Shown: positions 1 to 5,349 of the stretch, piece by piece
Layout: every line of letters starts with the position of its first letter
Position numbering within the stretch: the first letter of the stretch is position 1
NCBI GenBank assembly: GCA_050014355.1
Contig: JBEKDL010000095.1
Coordinates: forward strand, 1 to 6,023
Reading direction: 5' to 3'
Length of the DNA stretch: 6,023 bases
From: Fen-1077 sp050014355
Lineage (GTDB): Bacteria; Chloroflexota; Dehalococcoidia; Dehalococcoidales; RBG-16-60-22
Notes under the pieces: model-generated
The model's database searches: none
Seen by the model: the letters and a program-made list of their open reading frames with translations, nothing else
Told to the model about the DNA's origin: nothing
Position numbers and translations under genes: made by a program

Positions 1-16
1 AGGGGCTTTCGCCCCT
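1..16 (-). terminator. Probable rho-independent terminator hairpin of the operon (cut by window edge)
   Basis: A perfect 6-bp inverted repeat closes on a 4-nt loop. Read on the minus strand it is AGGGGC-GAAA-GCCCCT, a G+C-rich stem capped by a stable GNRA tetraloop. It begins 28 nt after the last stop codon of the operon, where a terminator is expected. The U-tract that would confirm it would lie beyond position 1, so it cannot be seen. On the + strand the hairpin is followed by a mixed sequence rather than T's, which favours minus-strand use. Confidence 0.68.
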
Positions 17-44
17 CTTAGATTATCGAATGTTACAGTTCAAA

Positions 45-515
45 TTAAGGACGGCAGTTGGGGCAAACGCCGTAGTCGGAAACAGGGGTGCCCGATATTT
101 TAGCGATATATTCAATCTGTTTTACCGGCGCCCAGTATTCGCCGCAGACGGTGCATTTCTGCATTTTGAACTTCATCTGGTTATGGGGCCATTTAACAAT
201 CCGGGTGCCGTTTTTATCATCCATGGTGATAGCGCCCGTCGGGCAGGCATAAGAGCAGGAGCCGCAGCCGATGCAGGCCTCGGAGAAATCTTCGCCGAAG
301 GGCGTGGTCAGCTCTCTCTCCACCCCCCGCTTCGCCAGGCTGATGGCCGAAACGCCGACGACCTCCTCGCAGGTGCGGGCGCAAACGGCGCAGAGGATAC
401 ACTTATTGTTGCCCTTCTGTTCGGCAAGCCGTGCCCCGGTGACGCCATGTTCTTTAGCGAGGTCGCTGATTACTTGAGATTCGGGGCACCTGGCTAAAAG
501 GAGTTCAATGAGCAT
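45..515 (-). CDS. 4Fe-4S ferredoxin-domain electron carrier, C-terminal part of a split NuoG/HydA-like subunit
   Basis: This 156-residue frame carries two [4Fe-4S] ferredoxin motifs: C39, C42, C45, C49 and C81, C84, C87, C91 (the last followed by Pro). A further Cys4 set, C121-x2-C124 and C151-x2-C154, looks like a zinc ribbon or rubredoxin-type knuckle. It opens with a helix (LIELLLARCP) that, in the family as I know it, directly follows the linker after an N-terminal 2Fe-2S domain in the same protein. That 2Fe-2S domain is present just upstream but in another frame, so this is probably the C-terminal two-thirds of one broken or frameshifted gene. The ATG at 515 has no good ribosome binding site and overlaps the upstream frame by 22 nt; independent translation would depend on coupling. 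Expected role: cytoplasmic electron transfer between the NuoEF-like flavin module and a partner such as ferredoxin or POR. No hydrogenase H-cluster domain follows. Confidence 0.85.
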   Translation of the reverse strand: MLIELLLARCPESQVISDLAKEHGVTGARLAEQKGNNKCILCAVCARTCEEVVGVSAISLAKRGVERELTTPFGEDFSEACIGCGSCSYACPTGAITMDDKNGTRIVKWPHNQMKFKMQKCTVCGEYWAPVKQIEYIAKISGTPVSDYGVCPNCRP

Positions 516-742
516 CTTGCGGATTTTCTGTCTTCCACCTGGTAAATACAGGAGGTTACCAGCCTCTGCCGGCCTTTAGCGGTCTTGATTTCCACCAGGC
601 ACAGACGGCAGGCGCCGTAAGGCGCGATGGCCTCGTTCTCGCACAGGGTGGGAATATAAATATTGTTTTCCCGGGCGGCATGTAATACCGTGGCGCCATC
701 CTGCGCCGAGATGTTTCGTCCGTTAATCGTAATCTTAACCAT
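494..742 (-). CDS. 2Fe-2S ferredoxin domain, N-terminal part of the split NuoG/HydA-like subunit
   Basis: This 82-residue frame is a plant-type/NuoG-N-terminal [2Fe-2S] domain. It has a beta-grasp start (VKITINGR), the segment IPTLCENEAIAPYGACRLC, and the four expected ligands C34, C45, C48 and C65. The match to the family is good up to about residue 70 (TSCIYQVE). The last dozen residues (from DRKSAR on) do not look like the family and end at a TAG, while the expected continuation resumes in another frame. I chose ATG 742 rather than the adjacent TTG at 745: an AGGGG motif lies 8 nt upstream of the ATG. In NuoG and HydA this cluster (N1b-like) takes electrons from the NuoF cluster, so the intact protein would be the third subunit of the diaphorase module. 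The truncated form may still fold and bind its cluster, since all four cysteines precede the break. Confidence 0.83.
   Translation of the reverse strand: MVKITINGRNISAQDGATVLHAARENNIYIPTLCENEAIAPYGACRLCLVEIKTAKGRQRLVTSCIYQVEDRKSARCSLNSF
524..535 (-). other. Frame break joining the two halves of the NuoG-like carrier
   Basis: On the minus strand the upstream frame reads ...QVED-RKSAR..., while the downstream frame reads ...RQKIRKMLIELL.... Family members, from memory, have roughly 13 residues between the 'PVE' and 'KxRKML' equivalents; here only five nucleotides separate them. The data fit a deletion of about 34 nt (not a multiple of three) better than a single-base error. A -1 slip on the AAA codon at 524-526 would also join the frames (QVEDRKIRKML), but the site is not a canonical slippery heptamer. 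Confidence 0.65.
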
Positions 743-745
743 CAA

Positions 746-789
746 ATTGACCCCTGTTTACTATAGATTTTTAACGTGTCTATCTTATG
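746..789 (-). other. 44-nt intergenic spacer, the only sizeable gap inside the operon
   Basis: This is A+T-rich compared with the flanking genes. It holds a weak stem (ATAGA/TCTAT) and, near its 3' side on the minus strand, the AGGGG ribosome binding site of the 2Fe-2S gene. I see no convincing -35/-10 pair and no terminator with a T-tract. It may be an RNA-processing or internal initiation point, but nothing shows it directly. Confidence 0.4.
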
Positions 790-2487
790 TTACTTTACGG
801 CTACCGCCCCGATTTTACAGACCCCGGCAGGGCATTTATGCTCGCTGATATGGGCTTCATACTCGGCACGGAAATGTCGGATGGTGCTCATCACGGGGTT
901 AGGCGCCGAGGCCCCCAGCTGGCAGAGCGAGGCATCGACCAGGGTAGCGCAGATTTCTTCCAGTAGCGCGATGTCTTCCTTTTTACCGAGGCCTTGCGTG
1001 ATGCGCGTTAAAATTTCATTCATGTGCCGCAGGCCTTCGCGGCAGGGCAGGCATTTACCGCAGGACTCGCCTTCGAGGAAAGAGGTGTAGTAACGCGCCA
1101 TGTCCACCATGCAGGTCTTTTCGTCCATGACAATCATGCCGCCGGAACCCATCATGGAGCCGACCTTGGTCAGCTCGTCGAAGTCCACTGGCAGGTCGAG
1201 CAGGCTCTCGGGGATAACGCCCCCGGACGGCCCGCCGGTCTGCACCGCCTTGAACTGCCTCCCCTTGGGTATGCCTCCACCGATATCGAAGACAATCTCC
1301 CGGAGCGGCGTGCCCATAGGCACTTCCACCAGCCCGGTATTGGTAATATTGCCCACCAGGGAGAATATCTTGGTGCCCTTGCTGCCTTTGGTGCCTATCT
1401 GGCTGAACCAGTCGGCGCCGTTGTTGATGATAATGGGTATATTGGCCCAGGTCTCCACGTTGTTGAGGTTGGTGGGCCTGCCCCACAACCCCTGTTCCGA
1501 GGTGTGGATATATTTGGCGCGCGGCTCGCCGACCTTACCCTCCAGCGAGGCCATCAGCGCGGTAGATTCGCCGCAGATAAAAGCGCCGCCGCCCCTTTGT
1601 ATCTTAATCGTGAAATCAAATCCCGAGCCGAGGATATTCTGCCCCAGCAAGCCGTATTCTTCAGCCGCCTGGAGCGCTGTGCGCATATTCCTCACGGCCA
1701 GGGGGTATTCATTGCGGATGTAAACGTAGCCCTGGTGCGCACCGATGGCGTAGGCACCGATAATCATACCCTCCAGCACGCTGTGAGGATTGCCTTCCAC
1801 CAGCGCACGGTCCATGAAAGCTCCCGGGTCGCCTTCATCGGCGTTAGCGATGACGTACTTCACATCGCCGGGAGCGTGGCGGGTGGTCTCCCACTTGCTG
1901 CCGGTGGGGAATCCAGCGCCTCCCCGGCCCCTCAAGCCGGACTTCTTGACCTCTGCGATGATAACATCAGGCGACATCTTGAGCGCCTTGGCCAGCGCGC
2001 CGTAGCCGCCGATAGCCAGATAATCATCAATCGAGGAGGGGTCAATCAGTCCGTTATTGCCGATGATAAGGCGCTTCTGTTTTTTATAGAAGGGTATATC
2101 GTTTTCATTGGTTACTCTGGCGCCGCTGGTGCGGTCAGTAAAAAGGAGTCGGCTAACAACATCATTTTTATTGATGGCGCTAACGACCTCCGGGACATCT
2201 TTTGGCCTGACCCGCTGGTAGAAGATGCCCTGCGGCTTGATAACGACGAGTGTGCCCCTTTCGCAGAAGCCGGGGCAGCCGATAGGCCTGACGTCCACTT
2301 TGGCCGCCAGGTTCTGCCGCGCTACCTCTTCCTGAAAAGCCGTCGTAACGCTTTTACAGCCGTAGGCCTGGCACCCGGTGCCGTTGCATATCGCGATGAC
2401 GGTCTTTTTCGGGTCGCGCTTACCGGTGACTGATTTTCTTAAAGTCTCCAGCTCATCCAAGGATTTTAGTTTTGCCACTGGTGACAT
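790..2487 (-). CDS. nuoF: NuoF/HydB-like NAD(P)H-binding flavoprotein subunit (diaphorase)
   Basis: This 565-residue protein matches the flavin subunit of NAD-linked hydrogenases (HydB, HndC) and complex I NuoF. Domains in order: an N-terminal thioredoxin-like [2Fe-2S] domain, about 28-105, with C34, C39, C71 and C75; the FMN/NAD(H) Rossmann-like core with GLRGRGGAGFPTGSKW (184-199), NADEGDPGAFMDR (215-227) and GGGAFICGESTALMASLEG (299-317); a SLBB-like region around 390-420; and the N3-type [4Fe-4S] site with C476, C479, C482 (ESCGKCLPCREG) and C522. It would exchange hydride with NAD(P)(H) through FMN and pass electrons singly to clusters. It stops soon after HKCPAGVC (C552, C557), where HydB/HndC proteins usually continue into a 2x[4Fe-4S] ferredoxin domain. 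Start: GGAGG touches the ATG at 2487 with no spacing, while a GTG at codon 4 (2478) sits 9 nt from it, so the GTG may be the real start. The gene follows nuoE after 10 nt. Confidence 0.95.
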   Translation of the reverse strand: MSPVAKLKSLDELETLRKSVTGKRDPKKTVIAICNGTGCQAYGCKSVTTAFQEEVARQNLAAKVDVRPIGCPGFCERGTLVVIKPQGIFYQRVRPKDVPEVVSAINKNDVVSRLLFTDRTSGARVTNENDIPFYKKQKRLIIGNNGLIDPSSIDDYLAIGGYGALAKALKMSPDVIIAEVKKSGLRGRGGAGFPTGSKWETTRHAPGDVKYVIANADEGDPGAFMDRALVEGNPHSVLEGMIIGAYAIGAHQGYVYIRNEYPLAVRNMRTALQAAEEYGLLGQNILGSGFDFTIKIQRGGGAFICGESTALMASLEGKVGEPRAKYIHTSEQGLWGRPTNLNNVETWANIPIIINNGADWFSQIGTKGSKGTKIFSLVGNITNTGLVEVPMGTPLREIVFDIGGGIPKGRQFKAVQTGGPSGGVIPESLLDLPVDFDELTKVGSMMGSGGMIVMDEKTCMVDMARYYTSFLEGESCGKCLPCREGLRHMNEILTRITQGLGKKEDIALLEEICATLVDASLCQLGASAPNPVMSTIRHFRAEYEAHISEHKCPAGVCKIGAVAVK

Positions 2488-2492
2488 CCTCC
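2488..2492 (-). promoter_or_regulatory. Ribosome binding site of the nuoF-like gene, arguing for a GTG start at 2478
   Basis: On the minus strand GGAGG directly abuts the ATG at 2487. Zero spacing is poor for initiation, whereas the in-frame GTG three codons downstream (2478-2476) lies at a favourable 9-nt distance. The protein would lose only three residues, all outside any domain. Confidence 0.55.
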
Positions 2493-2497
2493 GCTAA

Positions 2498-2962
2498 TTA
2501 CTTATAGTTCGCCAGCACGGAGCCGACCGCTTCGGGTGTCATTTCTCCGTGGTAATCTTCACCGACAATGACCATCGGGCCCAGGGCGCAGGAGCCGACG
2601 CAGTTGACCGTCTCCAGCGTGAATTTAAGGTCGGGCGTGGTCTCGCCGGCCTTGATTTTAAGCTCTTTTTCCATCTGTTCCAGCACCCGGTCGGAGCCAC
2701 GGACATGGCAAGCCGTACCCAGGCAGACGTTAATCAGGTGACGACCGCGCGGTACCAGGCTGAACGCCTTGAAAAACGTGGCGACGCTGTAAACGCGGCT
2801 GACCGGCACGCCCAGACCTTTACTGGTCTCTTCGAGCACCTTTTCGGGCAGGTAGCCGATTTCCGCCTGGATGTCCTGCAGGACATCCACCAGCAAGGCT
2901 TTATCGTGCTGGTGCTTTTGCAGTACCTGTTTTACTACTTCTTTTTGCTTTTTTGCTGCCAT
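2498..2962 (-). CDS. nuoE: NuoE/HydC/HndA-like thioredoxin-fold [2Fe-2S] subunit
   Basis: This 154-residue protein has the usual NuoE layout. An N-terminal helical bundle, about 8-60, contains the family pattern LLVDVLQDIQAEIGYLPEKVLEE. A thioredoxin-like domain follows with the [2Fe-2S] ligands C80-x4-C85 and C121-x3-C125 (VCLGTAC and NCVGSC). Its length is normal for the family. NuoE pairs with NuoF and carries the N1a-type cluster next to FMN; in hydrogenases the same protein is HydC or HndA. The ATG at 2962 has GGAGA 9 nt upstream and supplies the full helical bundle, so the start is credible even though it lies 62 nt inside the end of porB in another frame. The stop is 10 nt before nuoF. 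The protein is cytoplasmic, with no signal peptide or membrane segment. The nuoE label is by homology; no complex I is visible here, so hydC or hndA would be equally fair names. Confidence 0.93.
   Translation of the reverse strand: MAAKKQKEVVKQVLQKHQHDKALLVDVLQDIQAEIGYLPEKVLEETSKGLGVPVSRVYSVATFFKAFSLVPRGRHLINVCLGTACHVRGSDRVLEQMEKELKIKAGETTPDLKFTLETVNCVGSCALGPMVIVGEDYHGEMTPEAVGSVLANYK
2868..2889. repeat. Perfect 22-bp palindrome inside nuoE
   Basis: The half-site TGGATGTCCTG is followed immediately by its exact reverse complement, centred on a CTGCAG. It lies in codons for the conserved VDVLQDIQ segment. The codons themselves are reverse complements (GAT/ATC, GTC/GAC, CTG/CAG), so the protein sequence D-V-L-Q-D-I can produce it by codon choice. 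As RNA it could fold into a 9-bp stem with a 4-nt loop. Confidence 0.9.
2901..2962 (-). other. 62-nt out-of-frame overlap of porB 3' end and nuoE 5' end
   Basis: The nuoE ATG (2962) lies 20 codons before the porB stop, and both frames are open through an A-rich tract. PorB gains a Lys/Ala/Ser-rich tail; NuoE gains a Lys/Gln-rich N-terminus. In the nuoE frame the tract contains A AAA AAG, the dnaX-type slippery heptamer, but slipping there would only lead into the porB tail and its stop. Confidence 0.85.
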
Positions 2963-3881
2963 GCTCTGCTTTCTCCATCAGTTTTTGATATTCTAACTCA
3001 ACTCTGGCCTGTATCTTGGCAATGTTATCATCGCTCAAGTGGCGGAACCTTCCCTGGAGTTTTAAGTAATCTTTGACCGGCCGCAATTTGGGCAGGTCGA
3101 GGCTCATTTTATACTGGCCGTTCTCTACCTCGTAAAGCGGGAACATACCGGTCTCCACGGCCAATCTTCCCATCCGGATGGCTAAATCATTGGCGGTCCG
3201 CCAGCCGTTAGGGCAGACCGCAAGAACGTGAACGTAAGCCGGGCCGGGCGTGGCTACCGCTTTGGCTACCTTGGCCATCATATCGAAAGCGTAGCTGGGG
3301 GAAGCGGTGGCGACATAGGGTATATTATGTGCCGCCGCGATTCCTGGCATGTCTTTCTTCCAGCTGAACTGGCCGATGCTTTTCTTACCGGGCGGCGAGG
3401 TGGTGGTCATCGCGCCGAAGGGGGTTGACGAAGATCTCTGCGTGCCCGTGTTCATGTAACCTTCATTATCGAAGCAGATGTAGGTAAAATGGTGTCCCCT
3501 CTCCATGGCCCCGGAAAGCGCCTGAATACCGATATCGCTGGTGCCGCCATCGCCCCCGATGGCGACTATCTTGGTGTTTTCCGGTAAAGATGCGCCTTTT
3601 CTCCTTAGCACCTTATAAGCCGACTCGATACCCGAGGCCACCGCCGCGGTGTTCTCGAAAAGGGTATGAATCCAGGGTAACTGCCAGGTGGTGAGCGGGA
3701 GCTGTGAAGCCACGATTTCCATGCAGCCGGTGGCATTGGCCACGATGACGTTATTACCCATGGCTTTGAAAGCTATTCTCACGGCCAGCGCTTCGCCGCA
3801 GCCGATACATGCCCGGTGCCCCGGGGCGAATTTTTCCGTCTTTTGGACCAGCTTGGGAACATACAATGCGTACTTTTCCAT
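2901..3881 (-). CDS. porB: Pyruvate:ferredoxin oxidoreductase (pyruvate synthase) beta subunit, TPP-binding
   Basis: This 326-residue beta subunit of the archaeal/Thermotoga-type POR binds thiamine diphosphate and the proximal [4Fe-4S] cluster. Cluster ligands are C25-x2-C28 (HRACIGCGEA), C53 (NATGCMEI) and C223 (AVCPNGW). The TPP/Mg motif starts at IGGDGGTSDIG (108-118) and ends at FDNEGYMNTG (137-146). The CPNGWRT and DYLKLQGRFRHL (271-282) segments are typical of the pyruvate-specific branch rather than of 2-oxoglutarate or branched-chain enzymes. With PorA it decarboxylates pyruvate, sending electrons through PorD to ferredoxin, or runs in reverse to fix CO2. The start ATG overlaps the porA stop by one base (TAATG), with GAGGG just upstream, which implies coupled translation. 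The last 20 or so residues (GSKKAKRSSKTGTAKAPAR) are a basic low-complexity tail that is overprinted by the start of nuoE; the conserved part ends around residue 305. Confidence 0.95.
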   Translation of the reverse strand: MEKYALYVPKLVQKTEKFAPGHRACIGCGEALAVRIAFKAMGNNVIVANATGCMEIVASQLPLTTWQLPWIHTLFENTAAVASGIESAYKVLRRKGASLPENTKIVAIGGDGGTSDIGIQALSGAMERGHHFTYICFDNEGYMNTGTQRSSSTPFGAMTTTSPPGKKSIGQFSWKKDMPGIAAAHNIPYVATASPSYAFDMMAKVAKAVATPGPAYVHVLAVCPNGWRTANDLAIRMGRLAVETGMFPLYEVENGQYKMSLDLPKLRPVKDYLKLQGRFRHLSDDNIAKIQARVELEYQKLMEKAEHGSKKAKRSSKTGTAKAPAR

Positions 3882-5056
3882 TATTCCCTCACCCCGTAAC
3901 TCTCATATTCGTTCTTGCTTCCCGTGCGGGCGATCTCTATGCCTTTTTTAACGATGTCCTTGAAACTGTTAACGTTGATGTCCCGTCCGCCCAGCCCGCC
4001 GATGAAGCTGACGACTTTAGGTCTCCTGGGCAGGTTATAGAGCGCCGCTTTCACCTCGGAAGCGACCGGCCCCGCCGGCCCGCCGACGGAAACCGCCCTG
4101 TCCAGCACGATGAGAGTATCCGCGTCTTTAACGGCCTGGCGCAGCTCATCGAAGGGGAAAGGCCGCCAGAGGCGCAGCCTTATCTGCCCGACGTCATTGC
4201 CCTCGCTCCTCAACTCATCGATAGCCACCGAGGCGGTCTCGCCGAAGCTCCCCATGGTCAGTAAAAGCGTTTTCGCTCCTTCAACCTGGTATTTTTCCAC
4301 GGCATTGTACTGTCGGCCGAAAACCTTGTTAAATTCGTTCCAGACCTCCACAATAACCTTTTTAGAGGCCTTCATATTGAATTCCTGCGCCCATTTCGCC
4401 TCGGTAAAGATGGCCGGCGGGGCGAATTCGCCCATGGCCACCGGCTTGTCCGGGTTCAGCGGTAGGGGATATTTATTGTGTGGCAGGAATTTCGCCACGT
4501 CGCTTTCCTCCGGCATCAGTATCGGCTCGATGACATGCGTCAGGTTAAAGCCGTCCAGGTGCACCATCACCGGCAGCAGCACACGCCGGTCTTCGCCGAT
4601 GCGGAAAGCGCAGATGGTATTATCCACGGCCTGCTGGCCGTTTTCGACAAATATTTGTATCCAGCCCACGTCTCTGACCGACATCACGTCCGAGTGGTCG
4701 CCCCAGATACTCAAGGGGGAGGACAGGGCGCGGTTGGCCACCGCCATAACGATGGGCAATCTCATACCGGAGGCGACGAAAAGCACCTCGTTCATCAGGG
4801 CTAGGCCCTGGCTGGACGTGGCGGTGAACGTCCTGGCGCCGGAAGCGGCGGAGCCCAGGCAGGCGCTCATGGCCGAATGTTCGGACTCCACCGGAACATA
4901 CTCGGCATCCAGTTCGCCGTTAGCAACAAGCTCGGCCAGGTGCTCGACGATATGTGTCTGCGGGGTAATCGGATAAGCGGCGACGACATCAGCGTTAGCC
5001 AGCTTGACGGCGTCGGCGACGGCGATGGATACTTCAACGCCTACTCTCGTCGTCAT
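3881..5056 (-). CDS. porA: Pyruvate:ferredoxin oxidoreductase (pyruvate synthase) alpha subunit
   Basis: This 391-residue alpha subunit forms the substrate and TPP pyrimidine side of the active site together with PorB. N-terminal pyrimidine-binding domain, about 1-235: GVEVSIAVADAV, YPITPQT (28-34), VESEHSAMSACLGSAASGARTFTATSSQGL (from residue 56), and NRALSSPLSIWGDHSD (108-123). C-terminal transketolase-C-like domain, about 258-375: LLLTMGSFGETASVAID, IRLRLWRPFPFDELR, LDRAVSVGGPAGPV and FIGGLGGRDI. Length is normal for the four-subunit type. The frame is open up to 5209, but the extra 51 residues are Arg/Gly-rich shadow of porD and unlike any POR. The ATG at 5056 overlaps the porD stop as ATGA and has a strong ribosome binding site, so it is the real start. 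No cysteine cluster motif is expected or seen in this subunit. Confidence 0.95.
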   Translation of the reverse strand: MTTRVGVEVSIAVADAVKLANADVVAAYPITPQTHIVEHLAELVANGELDAEYVPVESEHSAMSACLGSAASGARTFTATSSQGLALMNEVLFVASGMRLPIVMAVANRALSSPLSIWGDHSDVMSVRDVGWIQIFVENGQQAVDNTICAFRIGEDRRVLLPVMVHLDGFNLTHVIEPILMPEESDVAKFLPHNKYPLPLNPDKPVAMGEFAPPAIFTEAKWAQEFNMKASKKVIVEVWNEFNKVFGRQYNAVEKYQVEGAKTLLLTMGSFGETASVAIDELRSEGNDVGQIRLRLWRPFPFDELRQAVKDADTLIVLDRAVSVGGPAGPVASEVKAALYNLPRRPKVVSFIGGLGGRDINVNSFKDIVKKGIEIARTGSKNEYESYGVRE

Positions 5057-5349
5057 TTCTCCTCCTCCTCGACCATGGTAATCACCCTGGGCCAGCATTC
5101 CCTGGCGCAGATGCCGCAGCCCTTGCAGTAATACAGGTCGGCCTCGAAATAGCCTTCCTTGTTCGGGCCGATGCAGCCCTCCGGGCAGTACAACGCGCAG
5201 AGGCCGCACTTGATGCAGCGGTCGAAGTTATAGGTCGGCCGCTGCGAGCGCCATGTCCCGCTCTGGTAGGAGCGGGCGCTGCCCGGCTCGGTGACGATAC
5301 AGCCGATTTCCAGGTCTTTCCAGGTCATTTCGCTCTCGGATTTGGCCAT
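5053..5349 (-). CDS. porD: Pyruvate:ferredoxin oxidoreductase delta subunit, 2x[4Fe-4S] ferredoxin
   Basis: This 98-residue ferredoxin-like delta subunit relays electrons from the cluster in PorB to external acceptors. The N-terminal lead (GCIVTEPGSARSYQSGTWRSQRP, from residue 16) is the usual PorD signature before the clusters. Cluster motifs: C45, C48, C51, C55 (followed by Pro), and C75, C78, C81, C85. The second motif reads ECWPRVI where ECPxxAI is usual: Trp replaces the customary Pro, with the Pro one place later. All eight ligands are kept, so function should be too. The ATG at 5349 directly follows the porG TAA with no gap and has an AGAGGAG site upstream; Met8 is a weaker alternative start. 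The C-terminus is a run of four Glu encoded by the porA ribosome binding site. Confidence 0.95.
   Translation of the reverse strand: MAKSESEMTWKDLEIGCIVTEPGSARSYQSGTWRSQRPTYNFDRCIKCGLCALYCPEGCIGPNKEGYFEADLYYCKGCGICARECWPRVITMVEEEEK
5059..5070 (-). promoter_or_regulatory. Iterated Shine-Dalgarno of porA inside the porD tail
   Basis: On the minus strand four GAG repeats in a row lie just before the porA ATG, offering GGAGG matches at about 4 and 7 nt spacing. The same bases encode the four glutamates that end PorD (EEEEK). The site settles the porA start at 5056 rather than the longer open frame. Confidence 0.75.

Noticed and set aside
1..16. GCCCCT shared by the left-edge hairpin and the tRNA 3' end, as possible attachment-site repeats of an integrated element
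   Set aside because: Only six bases are shared, there is no integrase or mobile gene, and the hairpin is explained as a terminator.
746..789. Possible internal promoter (TATAGT) in the 44-nt spacer
   Set aside because: No acceptable -35 element lies at a suitable distance, and the spacer fits plain co-transcription.
1024..2433. A 469-codon open frame on the + strand
   Set aside because: It lies entirely antisense to the nuoF-like gene, whose motifs and cluster cysteines are unmistakable. Its translation shows no recognisable domain; long antisense frames are common opposite G+C-rich genes.
2941..2960. A AAA AAG slippery heptamer at the start of nuoE as a programmed frameshift site
   Set aside because: A -1 shift would lead only to the short porB tail and its stop, giving no useful product; the A-rich codons reflect lysine-rich sequence in both frames.
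4110..4976. A 288-codon open frame on the + strand
   Set aside because: It is fully antisense to porA, with a Ser/Thr/Arg-rich translation typical of a shadow frame.
5057..5209. Upstream extension of porA by 51 codons
   Set aside because: The added residues are Arg/Gly-rich, overlap porD in another frame and match no POR; the strong ribosome binding site and ATGA overlap place the start at 5056.
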